From NCBI GenBank assembly GCA_963712065.1, contig CAVQGM010000001.1, positions 1,240,001 through 1,304,000 of the forward strand: 64,000 bases of DNA, in the 5' to 3' direction. Both the position numbers and the translations under genes were made by a program. This document shows, piece by piece, positions 56,356 through 64,000 of this stretch (its first letter is position 1; each line of letters starts with the position of its first letter). This DNA is from CAVQGM01 sp963712065 (GTDB lineage: Bacteria > Actinomycetota > Acidimicrobiia > Acidimicrobiales > Acidimicrobilacustridaceae). The notes under the pieces were generated by a model. It searched no databases. It saw only the letters and a list, made by a program, of their open reading frames with translations, and was not told the DNA's origin.

Positions 56356-56645
56356 ATGGTTGCCCACAGGCCGTGCTCGTGCAGGCGGAAGACGTCGATC
56401 TCCGCCTTGTCGCGCGTGCCCTGCGAGACCACGGCCTTGCCCTCGTGGTGGACGTCGAGCATGAGCTTCTGCGCCTTCTCCAGGCTGTATCCGAACAGCT
56501 TCTGCAGGACGAAGGTGACGTAGTCCATGAGGTTGATGGGGTCGTTCCACACGATCACCACCCACGGACGCTCCTCGTCGACCTCGTGGTCGAGGTCGGG
56601 GTCGTCGACCTGGGGCTCGTCGACCTCGATCGGCGCGTTGGCCAT
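56343..56645 (-). CDS. clpS: ATP-dependent Clp protease adaptor ClpS
   Basis: The 100-residue protein has an acidic N-terminal extension, then WVVIVWNDPINLMDYVTFVLQKLFG and HHEGKAVVSQGTRDKAE, the N-degron-binding fold of ClpS (Asp/Asn ligands in NDP). It delivers N-end-rule substrates to ClpAP/ClpCP. The 3' end lies in a tandem repeat, but the core is intact. Confidence 0.95.
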   Translation of the reverse strand: MANAPIEVDEPQVDDPDLDHEVDEERPWVVIVWNDPINLMDYVTFVLQKLFGYSLEKAQKLMLDVHHEGKAVVSQGTRDKAEIDVFRLHEHGLWATMQQD

Positions 56646-56669
56646 GCCCAGATCGTCGCGCGTCCTGGC

Positions 56670-57617
56670 CTAGACGGCGACGGCGGGCGCCGGCTCGTCG
56701 CCCGCCTCCGAGGGAGTGCCCTCCGGGAAGGGGTCCCGGTCGGGGTGGGCGAACAGCCCGAGGTGGAAGCGCAGCACGGCGACCCAGACGACGACGGAGC
56801 CGGCGACGTGGAGGGCGACGAGCACCGGTGGCACGCCGGTGAAGTACTGCGTGTAACCGAGCGCACCCTGCGCCACGAGGGCGACGACGAGCAACCGGCC
56901 TCGCCGGTCGACCGTCGGAGAGGCCCCCGATCGGTGGGCCAGCCACAACCCGGCGATGGTGAGCGCGAGCAGCAGCCACACCAGCACGGCGTGGACCCGC
57001 ACGACCTCGGTGATGTCGAACGAGAGGCGTTCGGCGTCCTCGTCCCCTCCGTGCGGGCCCGTGGCGGTGACCACCGTGCCGGCGACGGTGACCGCCAGCG
57101 CGGTCGAGACCATGGCCCGTCCCAGCCACACCACCCGCGTGGGCACCGTCGGCACGCCCGGCGTGGGCGGTCGCCCGGCGCGCTCGTAGAGCACGACCGC
57201 GTTCCACACCAGCAGCGTCGACAGGAGGAAGTGCCCGATCACCGACAGCGGGTCGAGCTCGAGGAACACCACGAAGGCGCCGAGGATCGCCTGGGCGACG
57301 ACGCCCAGCACCAGCCCGAGGGACAGCACGGTGAGGTCACGCCGGCGCGGCACCCGCACCAGCGACCCGAGCACGGCCAGGATCACGGCGAGCGAGACGA
57401 GCCCCGTGATCAAGCGGTTGACGAACTCGATGACGGCGTGGGGGTCCTCGAGCTCGGCCACGAACTGGTTCTGCTCGCACGTCGGCCAGTCGGTGCACCC
57501 GAGCCCGGACCCGGTGAGCCGTACGCCCGCGCCGGTCACGATGATGAAGCAGAGGGCCCCCAGCGCGAAGAGCACCACACGCTGGTAGGCCCGGGGGGAG
57601 AGGCGGGGGAGCCGCAC
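56670..57617 (-). CDS. ctaA: Heme A synthase (COX15/CtaA)
   Basis: The 315-residue protein has about eight helices, the conserved GAGVRLTGSGLGCTDWPTC (Cys pair), AVIEFVNRLITG and heme-ligand histidines in SVIGHFLLST, RVHAVLVWLL and VALHVAGSV. It oxidises heme O to heme A for the aa3 oxidase. It is divergent from ctaB and has a TACCAT box 6 nt before its GTG. Confidence 0.93.
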   Translation of the reverse strand: MRLPRLSPRAYQRVVLFALGALCFIIVTGAGVRLTGSGLGCTDWPTCEQNQFVAELEDPHAVIEFVNRLITGLVSLAVILAVLGSLVRVPRRRDLTVLSLGLVLGVVAQAILGAFVVFLELDPLSVIGHFLLSTLLVWNAVVLYERAGRPPTPGVPTVPTRVVWLGRAMVSTALAVTVAGTVVTATGPHGGDEDAERLSFDITEVVRVHAVLVWLLLALTIAGLWLAHRSGASPTVDRRGRLLVVALVAQGALGYTQYFTGVPPVLVALHVAGSVVVWVAVLRFHLGLFAHPDRDPFPEGTPSEAGDEPAPAVAV

Positions 57618-57623
57618 GTCCTC

Positions 57624-57629
57624 ATGGTA
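57624..57629 (-). promoter_or_regulatory. -10 box for ctaA (leaderless)
   Basis: TACCAT on the minus strand is 6 nt before the GTG at 57617. Confidence 0.55.
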
Positions 57630-57695
57630 CGGGACCCCGTCGGCCGGGCAGTACTCGGCCCTGCCGGCGGATTACGCACCGCCGGGACGAGCCTC

Positions 57696-57701
57696 TACCA
57701 T
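57696..57701 (+). promoter_or_regulatory. -10 box for ctaB (leaderless)
   Basis: TACCAT is 7 nt before the GTG at 57709. Confidence 0.6.
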
Positions 57702-57708
57702 CCCCGGC

Positions 57709-58620
57709 GTGCTCCACGCCACGCCTCCGAGCTTGCGCACGCGCATCGGGGCCTACGTCGCGCTCACCAAGCCACGCATCATCGAGCTGCTGCTCGTCAC
57801 GACCGTCCCGACGATGGTGGTCGCCGAGGGTGGGCTCCCGTCGATCTGGCTGATGGTCGCCACCGTGCTCGGCGGCACCCTGGCCGCTGGAGGCGCCAAC
57901 GCCATCAACATGTACGTCGATCGCGACATCGACGCGATGATGAAGCGCACCCGGAACCGCCCGCTCGTGACGGGGGCCATCTCGCCGCAGAGCGCCCTCG
58001 TGTTCGCCCTCGCCATCGAGGCGCTCGCCTTCGTGTGGCTGTGGGGGTTGGTCAACCTGCTCTCGGCCGTGCTGGCCGTGTCCGCCTGCCTGTTCTACGT
58101 GTTCGTCTACACGCTCTGGCTCAAGCGCACCTCCACCCAGAACATCGTGATCGGCGGCGCCGCCGGGGCTGCGCCCGTGCTGATCGGCTGGTCCTCGGTC
58201 ACCGATTCGCTGGCCTGGCCGCCGGTGGTGCTGTTCGCCCTCATCTTCTTCTGGACGCCGCCGCACTTCTGGGCCCTCGCCATCCGCTACCGCGACGACT
58301 ACCGGGCCGCCGACGTGCCCATGCTCCCGTCGGTCGCCACCCTCGACCACACTGCCCGCCGGATCGTGGGCTACAGCGTGGTGGTCGTCGCCTTGTCGCT
58401 GCTGTTCACCCCGGTTGCCGAGATGGGCTGGATCTACACGGTCAGCGCCGCGGTGCTCGGCGCGGTCTTCGTCGGGATGGCCGTCCAGGTGCTGCGCACG
58501 GCGACGGCGGGTGGCTCGGCGAACGAATGGGCCATGCGCCTCTTCACCTTCTCCATCACCTACCTCACGCTGCTCTTCGCGGCCATGGCCGGCGATCAAC
58601 TGATCCGGTCCGGTCTCTGA
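57709..58620 (+). CDS. ctaB: Protoheme IX farnesyltransferase (heme O synthase)
   Basis: The 303-residue UbiA-type protein has ALTKPRIIELLLVT, the first Asp motif NMYVDRDIDAMMKRTRNRPL and FFWTPPHFWALAIRYRDDY, about nine helices. It adds farnesyl to heme for heme O, the substrate of CtaA. A 7-bp hairpin overlaps its stop. Confidence 0.95.
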   Translation: MLHATPPSLRTRIGAYVALTKPRIIELLLVTTVPTMVVAEGGLPSIWLMVATVLGGTLAAGGANAINMYVDRDIDAMMKRTRNRPLVTGAISPQSALVFALAIEALAFVWLWGLVNLLSAVLAVSACLFYVFVYTLWLKRTSTQNIVIGGAAGAAPVLIGWSSVTDSLAWPPVVLFALIFFWTPPHFWALAIRYRDDYRAADVPMLPSVATLDHTARRIVGYSVVVVALSLLFTPVAEMGWIYTVSAAVLGAVFVGMAVQVLRTATAGGSANEWAMRLFTFSITYLTLLFAAMAGDQLIRSGL

Positions 58621-58764
58621 GACCGGGCTCGGGGCCACTCGTAGCGCACGACCTGCACGTATGCACCCAGAGCCGGTTTTTCATCCGCCCCATCCCCGGT
58701 GTGTAGAGTCCGCGTCGGTCGCGCACCGATCGGCCCGACCCACCTGACTGTCGAACTGACCCAC

Positions 58765-60384
58765 ATGGCGCTCACCGAGACCCGACCAGAGACCGTCCAG
58801 GACGTGCCCGTCGAGGAGCACGTCAACCCTTGGGACACCGGCGAGGAGTATCCGGCGCTCGCCCGGGTGCTCGGATCGGGGGACCACAAGACCCTCGGCC
58901 GGCTCTACATCGGCCTGGCGCTGGTGTTCGGCCTCCTTGCGTGGGTCCTCCAGGCGCTGTCGGCCGTCGACGGCATCGAGGGCTCCGACCTCGTCCCCGA
59001 GGACACGGCCTTCCAGATCTACACGCTCGGGAAGCTCTCCCTCGTGTTCCTGGCGGCCCTGCCGCTGCTCGTCGGCCTCGCCACCTTCGTGGTGCCGCTG
59101 CAGGTCGGCTCGGCCACGATCGCCTTCCCCCGGGCCGCCGCGGCCGCCTTCTGGACGTGGGTGCTCGGCTCGGTGCTCGTGCTCGCCTCCTACGCTGCCA
59201 ACGGCGGCGTGGCCGGTGGTCGGGCCAACGCCGTCGACCTCGGCTACCTGGGGATCGCCGTGGTGGTCCTCGCGCTGCTGCTGGCCACGGTCTGCGTGCT
59301 CACCACCGTGGTCGCCCTGCGCGCCCCAGGGCTGACCCTCGATCGGGTGCCGCTGTTCTCCTGGGCCTTCTTCGCCGGCGGGAGCGTCTGGCTGCTCAGC
59401 CTGCCGGTGCTGCTCGGCAACATCCTGCTCGTCTACGTCGACGTCCACTTCGGCCGCCCGAGTGACTTCGGCGTCGCCGACAACCAGTGGACCCAGCTCT
59501 CGTGGGCCTTCGAGCAGCCCCAGGTCTTCGTCTACGCGGTGCCTGCCTTCGGCATCGTCGCCGACGTCACCGCCACCATGGCCGGGGTCCGCCAACGGCT
59601 CCGCGGCGGGCTGCTGATCGCCGCCGGCGCCCTCGCCATCCTGGCCTTCGGTGCCTACGCCCAGCCGTTCTTCAACGAGGAGGTCTGGACCGAGGCCCTC
59701 TACGTCGGCGTCGGGGTGCTGGTCTTCCTGCCCGTGGTGCTCGCCATCTCCGGCGTCGCCGCCACCGCCCGGGCCGGCAGGGTGCGGGTCACCGCGGCCA
59801 GCACCGGCGCCCTGTTCGCCTCGCTGCTGCTGCTCCTCGCCGGGTTCGGCAGCGCCGTCTACGTGATCTCGCCGCTGCGGCTGCAGGAGAGCACCGACTT
59901 CCAGGACGGGCTCGCCGTGGTGGTGCTCGGCGCCACCCTCACCGCCTCGCTCGCCGGCCTGTTCTTCTGGGCGCCCAAGATCTGGGGCCGGTTCGCCAAC
60001 GAGGGGCTGGCCAAGCTGAGCGCCCTCACCTCCCTCGTCGGGGTGTTCATCGCCGGGACCGCGCTCGCCGTCGCCGGGTTCGGCAACCGCTGGTCGACCA
60101 TCGCCGACGCCAACGACGCCCTGCACGGCATCGCCGCCGCCGGCGCCGCCCTCGTGGTGGTCGCCGTCGTCCTCGCCGCCGGCGCCCTCCTCGGCGCCAG
60201 GAGCGACGAAGACGTGGCCGACGACGCGTGGGGCACCGGTCAGACCCTCGAGTGGATGACGGCCAGCCCACCCCCCACCGGGAACTTCGGTCTCCTCGCC
60301 GAGGTCACCTCGCCGGAGCCGGCCCTCGACGCCGCCACCTCGCCCGAGCGGCGGGGAGCGGGAGACCAGGAGGAGGCCGACTGA
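58765..60384 (+). CDS. Cytochrome oxidase subunit I-like protein lacking heme and CuB ligands
   Basis: The 539-residue membrane protein aligns along most of its length with COX1. Compared with the true ctaD at 63304, it shares DHK at the start, PLQ(V/I)G...(I/V)AFPR and the general helix pattern. But the expected ligands are changed: the MHG of the low-spin heme site is TLG (residues 87-89), the HPEVY of the active site is QPQVF (251-255), the HH pair is QP (300-301), and the late HxH region reads DFQDGLAVVVLG (379-389). It cannot bind the usual cofactors. The N-termini MALTETRP and MAITESRP also match, suggesting duplication. It is coupled to ctaE. Confidence 0.85.
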   Translation: MALTETRPETVQDVPVEEHVNPWDTGEEYPALARVLGSGDHKTLGRLYIGLALVFGLLAWVLQALSAVDGIEGSDLVPEDTAFQIYTLGKLSLVFLAALPLLVGLATFVVPLQVGSATIAFPRAAAAAFWTWVLGSVLVLASYAANGGVAGGRANAVDLGYLGIAVVVLALLLATVCVLTTVVALRAPGLTLDRVPLFSWAFFAGGSVWLLSLPVLLGNILLVYVDVHFGRPSDFGVADNQWTQLSWAFEQPQVFVYAVPAFGIVADVTATMAGVRQRLRGGLLIAAGALAILAFGAYAQPFFNEEVWTEALYVGVGVLVFLPVVLAISGVAATARAGRVRVTAASTGALFASLLLLLAGFGSAVYVISPLRLQESTDFQDGLAVVVLGATLTASLAGLFFWAPKIWGRFANEGLAKLSALTSLVGVFIAGTALAVAGFGNRWSTIADANDALHGIAAAGAALVVVAVVLAAGALLGARSDEDVADDAWGTGQTLEWMTASPPPTGNFGLLAEVTSPEPALDAATSPERRGAGDQEEAD

Positions 60385-60968
60385 TGGCCATCGCCCTGCC
60401 CGCCGCACCGTTGCAACGCCCGCGGGTGCTGATCGTCGGCACCGCCTTCGTCACCGCCGGCATGCTCATGCTGTTCGCCGGGATGCTCGGCATCTACCTC
60501 ACCCGGCGCTCCGAGGCCCTGGTGGCCGGTGACGTCTGGCTGCCCGAGGGCGTGACCGTCGAGCTCACCCCGCCGACGATGATGCTCGCGACCCTGGTGT
60601 TGTCGGTGTTCAGCATGCAGTGGGCCGTCTACGCTGCCTCCCGCGACGACCGGGTGAACACCTACCTGTCGCTCGGGTTGACGTTCGTGTTCGGCATCGC
60701 CTTCTTGAACATGGGTTCCTACAACTACGGCGTCATGGGCTTCGACGTGACCGCCAACCCCCAGGCGGTGCTCGTCTACGCCATCACCGGGGCCAACCTC
60801 GCCATGGTGGTCGCGGCGATGGTGTTCGTGGCGCTCATGGCCTTCCGGGCCCTCGGCGGCCAGCAGACCAGCCGGGCCCACGACGGCATCTCGTCGGCGG
60901 CGCTGTTCTGGCACGCCAACGTGGTGGTGTTCTTCGTCATCTGGCTCGCGATCTACGTGATGAAGTAG
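60384..60968 (+). CDS. ctaE: Cytochrome c oxidase subunit III
   Basis: The 194-residue protein has five helices and COX3-like features: GTAFVTAGMLMLFAGMLGIYL, NTYLSLGLTFVFGIAFL and the C-terminal ALFWHANVVVFFVIWLAIYVM. It is the 5-helix bacterial form without the first two helices. The start overlaps the stop of the COX1-like gene (TGATG), so the two are coupled. Confidence 0.87.
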   Translation: MAIALPAAPLQRPRVLIVGTAFVTAGMLMLFAGMLGIYLTRRSEALVAGDVWLPEGVTVELTPPTMMLATLVLSVFSMQWAVYAASRDDRVNTYLSLGLTFVFGIAFLNMGSYNYGVMGFDVTANPQAVLVYAITGANLAMVVAAMVFVALMAFRALGGQQTSRAHDGISSAALFWHANVVVFFVIWLAIYVMK

Positions 60969-60975
60969 GCGGACG

Positions 60976-61866
60976 ATGCTCGACTTCCTGTACCGATCCC
61001 GTGTCTTCACCCCGGCGTTCCGCCTGTACGCCGCACTCGCGACCTTCGGGGTGCTCGCTGCCTTCGTGTCGGCCGTCGCCACCGAGGACCTGGGCATCGT
61101 CGACAGGATCCTCGGTCCGATCTCCTTCGGCTGGAAGGGCGGCGTCGGCAACCAGACGGGCTACACGGTGCTCGTGTCGCTCGCCGTGGTCGCCGGGTTC
61201 CTCGCCGGCATCCTCATCGCCTTCCGCGACGCCGACCCCGAGGCCGAGGCCGAGGCTGCCCACACCGACAGCGTGCCCCTCACGCGGGCTCCCACCGGCA
61301 CCAACTTCCTCCCCCTCCTCGCCGCGCTGTCGGTGCTGGTCATCGCCCTGTCCCAGGTCGCCAGCCGCTGGGTGCTCTACGCCGGGTTCGGGCTGCTCCT
61401 CATCACGATCGTCACCTGGACGCTGCGGGCCTGGGCCGAGCGGGCCACGGGTGACGACGAGGTCAACCGCGAGCTCTACACGCGGTTCGTCGAGCCGCTC
61501 CGGGTGCCGATCGTCTCGGCGATCCTGATCGGCGTGGGCGTCATCGCCCTCTCCCGGGTGCTGCTCGCCGTGTCGAAGACCGGGGCCGTCGCCGTGTTCG
61601 CCGTCGTCGGCACCGTCATCCTGTTCGGCATGGCGCTCCTGGCCGCCCGCCCCCAGATCGGCAAGAACGCGGTCACGATCGCCCTGTTCGTCGGGGCGAT
61701 CCTGGTGGTGCTCGCCGGCATCGTCGCCGCCGTCGTCGGCGAGCGCGACATCGAGAAGCACGGCGGCGAGGAGGGCACCGAGACCGAGCAGGAGGGCACC
61801 ACCGAGGCCGGCCTCGCGCCGCCCTCCGCCTTCGTGGTCGAGCTGCGGCCCGGGGTGGCGTCGTGA
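60976..61866 (+). CDS. Polytopic membrane protein of the oxidase cluster, unknown function
   Basis: The 296-residue protein has about seven membrane helices (for example YTVLVSLAVVAGFLAGILIA, FLPLLAALSVLVIALSQVA, AVFAVVGTVILFGMALLAA) and an acidic Glu/Thr-rich loop near the end. It has no obvious heme or Cu ligands. Its position between ctaE and ctaC suggests a subunit or assembly factor of the aa3 oxidase. I do not recognise a family. Confidence 0.75.
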   Translation: MLDFLYRSRVFTPAFRLYAALATFGVLAAFVSAVATEDLGIVDRILGPISFGWKGGVGNQTGYTVLVSLAVVAGFLAGILIAFRDADPEAEAEAAHTDSVPLTRAPTGTNFLPLLAALSVLVIALSQVASRWVLYAGFGLLLITIVTWTLRAWAERATGDDEVNRELYTRFVEPLRVPIVSAILIGVGVIALSRVLLAVSKTGAVAVFAVVGTVILFGMALLAARPQIGKNAVTIALFVGAILVVLAGIVAAVVGERDIEKHGGEEGTETEQEGTTEAGLAPPSAFVVELRPGVAS

Positions 61867-62030
61867 CGACGGCCTGGCCCCGTGACCGTCGGCTGGCGCG
61901 TTCCCCCGGTGCTGGGGGACACTCGCACGTGGAGATGTACCCGTTGAGCCTGTCGCCCCCCGCCGTTGCTCCCGGCGTGATCATCCCCGTGGCGAGCGAC
62001 GCCGTCCGAAGCGCCGTTCGAGGAGAGTAG
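61863..62030 (+). CDS. Small ORF between the membrane protein gene and ctaC
   Basis: A 55-codon ORF starts with a GTG overlapping the previous stop by 4 bp (GTGA) and ends with TAG directly abutting the ctaC ATG. It encodes TTAWPRDRRLARSPGAGGHS followed by a Val/Pro-rich part. It contains the ctaC ribosome site (GAGGAGAG) near its end. Tight overlap on both sides favours real translation, perhaps as a coupling leader peptide for ctaC. Codon use at third positions is GC-rich but not decisive. Confidence 0.5.
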   Translation: MTTAWPRDRRLARSPGAGGHSHVEMYPLSLSPPAVAPGVIIPVASDAVRSAVRGE

Positions 62031-63263
62031 ATGTCCCGCCGATCCCCGTTCCTGCGGATCCTCGCCGTCGTCTCGATCGTGATCGTCGCCGTCCTCTACG
62101 TCTGGCTGGTCTGGTACTCGATCTTCGACAACGAGGGCAAGCAGCTCACGACGCTGTCGCCCCAGGGCGCCAACGCCCAGACCATCCAGAACCTGGTCGT
62201 CCCGGTGTTCCTGGTCGCCGGCATCGTCGGCGTGCTCGTCTTCGGTGCGACGTTCTACATCCTGTGGCGCTTCCGGATCCGGGACGAGGTCGCGGAGGCC
62301 GACGAGTTCCCCGAGCAGGTGCACGGCAAGACCGTGCTCGAGATCGGGTGGACGATCCTCCCGGCCGTCATCCTCGCCGGCATCGCCGTCGCCACCGTCA
62401 TCACCATCCTCGACCTCGAGGACCGCGACGACACGCTCCAGATCCGGGTCTACGGCCAGCAGTGGTGGTGGGGCTACCAGTACGACGGCAACGGCGACGG
62501 CGACTTCGACGACGTCGGCGAGGATTTCCGCAGCGCCACCGAGCTCGTCATCCCCGCCGGTCAGGAGGTCGAGCTCATCCAGAGCTCCAACGACGTGATC
62601 CACTCCTTCTGGATCCCGGGGCTGAACGGCAAGAAGGACACGGTCCCCGGCATCACCACCTACAACGCCCTCCAGGCCGACGAGCCCGGGGTGTACCGCG
62701 GCCAGTGCACGGAGTACTGCGGCCTGTCGCACGCCAACATGCGCATGCTGGTGCGGGCCGTCGACCAGGAGACCTACGACGAGTGGTTCGCCAACCAGCG
62801 AGCCGCCGCCGACGAGCCCGAGCCCGGCTCCCTCGCCGAGGAGGGCAAGGCGCAGTTCGGCAACCTGTGCGCCCAGTGCCACGTCGTGCGGGGTCAGTTC
62901 GACAAGGCCATCGAGACCCAGCCGCCGCTCGTGTCGGGCATCGCCCCCGACCTCACCCACTTCGCCACCCGCGGCACGTACGCCGGGTCCATCTACAACC
63001 TCTACTCCCCGCAGGCCGTCGACCAGCCGGTCCCCACGCCCGGCGATCCGTTCGACGTCGCCAACCCCGGCGATCCGGGCGGGGCCTTCACCGGCGGATC
63101 CGCTGCTCCCTACTTCATCAACCGGCCGACGCTGGAGGCGTGGCTGCGCAACCCGCCGGCGATGAAGCCGGCGTACGCGCAGGGCCAGCGCGGCATGCCC
63201 AACCTCGGACTCACCGAGGAGCAGATCGACCAGCTGGTCGCCTACCTCGAGACCCTCAAGTAG
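62031..63263 (+). CDS. ctaC: Cytochrome c oxidase subunit II with fused cytochrome c domain
   Basis: The 410-residue protein has an N-terminal helix, a second helix, the aromatic-rich YGQQWWWGYQYD, and the CuA site GQCTEYCGLSHANM. The C-terminal domain carries heme c motif CAQCH and the distal Met in GMPNLGL, making it a caa3-type subunit II. It accepts electrons and passes them to subunit I. It lies 40 bp before ctaD. Confidence 0.95.
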   Translation: MSRRSPFLRILAVVSIVIVAVLYVWLVWYSIFDNEGKQLTTLSPQGANAQTIQNLVVPVFLVAGIVGVLVFGATFYILWRFRIRDEVAEADEFPEQVHGKTVLEIGWTILPAVILAGIAVATVITILDLEDRDDTLQIRVYGQQWWWGYQYDGNGDGDFDDVGEDFRSATELVIPAGQEVELIQSSNDVIHSFWIPGLNGKKDTVPGITTYNALQADEPGVYRGQCTEYCGLSHANMRMLVRAVDQETYDEWFANQRAAADEPEPGSLAEEGKAQFGNLCAQCHVVRGQFDKAIETQPPLVSGIAPDLTHFATRGTYAGSIYNLYSPQAVDQPVPTPGDPFDVANPGDPGGAFTGGSAAPYFINRPTLEAWLRNPPAMKPAYAQGQRGMPNLGLTEEQIDQLVAYLETLK

Positions 63264-63303
63264 CCGACGTGAGCCGACGAGCCCGCCAGACGGAGCAGCA
63301 CTG

Positions 63304-64000
63304 ATGGCCATCACCGAATCCCGACCGCTCGCGCTCCCCTCGGGCGAGCCGAGCGCCGAGGTCACCAACCCGGTCGGCGTCTTCCAGCGTCCCAGGCCGA
63401 GCCGGGGCTGGCGCTCGTGGCTGACGACGGTCGACCACAAGAAGATCGGCGTCATGTACGGGACCGCCGCGATCTTCTTCCTGATCATCGGCGGCGTCGA
63501 GGCCCTGCTGATCCGCATCCAGCTCTGGGCCCCGCGGGGCACGCTGCTCTCGGCCGACGCCTACAACCAGGTGTTCACCATGCACGGCACGACGATGGTC
63601 TTCCTCGTCGTCATGCCCATCGGCGCCGCCTTCGCCAACTACCTCATGCCGCTCCAGATCGGCGCCCGCGACGTCGCCTTCCCCCGGATCAACGCGTTCA
63701 GCTTCTGGTGCTTCCTCGTCGGCGGCCTGTTCCTGAACTCGTCGTGGCTCCTCGGCGGCGGCGCCGACGGCGGTTGGTTCAACTACGCCCCCAACAACGG
63801 CGTGCTGTTCTCCCCGAGCCACGGCATCGACTACTGGAACATCGGCCTCATCATCACCGGCATCGCCTCGCTGACCGGCGCCGTGAACCTCATCGTCACC
63901 GTGCTCAACATGCGGTGCCCCGGCATGAGCCTGATGAAGATGCCGGTGTTCACCTGGATGACCCTCGTCACCCAGTTCCTGCTCCTGTTCGCCATCCCGG
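63304..64000 (+). CDS. ctaD: Cytochrome c oxidase subunit I, N-terminal part
   Basis: The gene is cut by the right window edge. The visible part has TTVDHKKIGVMY, FTMHGTTMVFLVVMP with the heme a ligand His, MPLQIGARDVAFPRINAFSF and FSPSHGIDYW, all standard for aa3 subunit I. It is the catalytic paralogue of the altered COX1-like protein upstream. Confidence 0.96.
   Translation, partial: MAITESRPLALPSGEPSAEVTNPVGVFQRPRPSRGWRSWLTTVDHKKIGVMYGTAAIFFLIIGGVEALLIRIQLWAPRGTLLSADAYNQVFTMHGTTMVFLVVMPIGAAFANYLMPLQIGARDVAFPRINAFSFWCFLVGGLFLNSSWLLGGGADGGWFNYAPNNGVLFSPSHGIDYWNIGLIITGIASLTGAVNLIVTVLNMRCPGMSLMKMPVFTWMTLVTQFLLLFAIP

Overview
The window is about 64 kb of very GC-rich DNA with actinobacterial gene content: ssb-rpsR-rplI-dnaB, dnaK-grpE-dnaJ-hspR with HAIR-type operators, an F420-type luciferase-like oxidoreductase, clpS next to a DUF2017 gene, and an actinobacterial cta cluster. 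The style (many GTG starts, and -10 boxes lying 6-8 nt before the start codon) fits a deep actinobacterial lineage such as Acidimicrobiia. That placement is inference from gene content. It looks like an ordinary chromosome segment: I see no prophage, transposase or CRISPR array.

Layout. 0-3.5 kb: end of ssb, then rpsR, rplI and dnaB; dnaB carries a 219-residue mini-intein and a +1 frameshift in its P-loop. 3.5-13.2 kb: mixed metabolic and envelope genes (ferritin-like hydrolase, a small ORF under a LexA-box-like promoter, LLM oxidoreductase, alpha/beta hydrolase, VOC protein, two Liv-type ABC ATPases, VanY-type peptidase, PAP2 phosphatase, tRNA-Gly, dcd). 13.2-20.4 kb: receiver protein, large membrane Fe-S oxidoreductase, a small secreted protein, a cyclic-nucleotide-binding protein, a decayed cation/Ca2+ antiporter, and a winged-helix regulator beside amtB-glnB. 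20.4-33.8 kb: gpmA, the heat-shock operon dnaK-grpE-dnaJ-hspR, an MgtE-like transporter, an OsmC protein, a four-gene glycine-betaine/choline ABC operon, and clpB.

33.8-47.4 kb is a purine biosynthesis cluster (purA, purD, purB, purC, purS, purQ, purL, purF, purM). It is interrupted by a zinc-finger gene, a persulfide dioxygenase-rhodanese gene with its own CstR/CsoR-like operator, and a small conserved gene. 47.4-54.3 kb: ParA-like ATPase coupled to a zinc-ribbon protein, pyrE-like gene, ACT-malic enzyme, HAD hydrolase, threonine ammonia-lyase, a secreted GDPD, and tRNA-Phe/Asp/Glu. 54.3-64 kb: a metallopeptidase-like protein, DUF2017-clpS, then heme A synthesis (ctaA/ctaB) and an aa3 oxidase cluster: COX1-like gene, ctaE, membrane protein, small ORF, ctaC and ctaD (cut by the window edge).

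Most notable: (1) a full-length COX1 paralogue beside the true ctaD in which the expected heme and CuB histidines are replaced; (2) two unrelated secreted proteins that both end in Pro-Arg-(Phe/Tyr)-Thr-Gly after a Thr/Ala-rich linker, which may be a short C-terminal sorting tag; (3) the frameshifted, intein-bearing dnaB; (4) a TANNNT box at 6-8 nt from 18 start codons, implying widespread leaderless transcription; (5) identical HspR-type operators on dnaK and clpB; (6) a LexA-box-like element inside the promoter of an unknown 69-residue protein.
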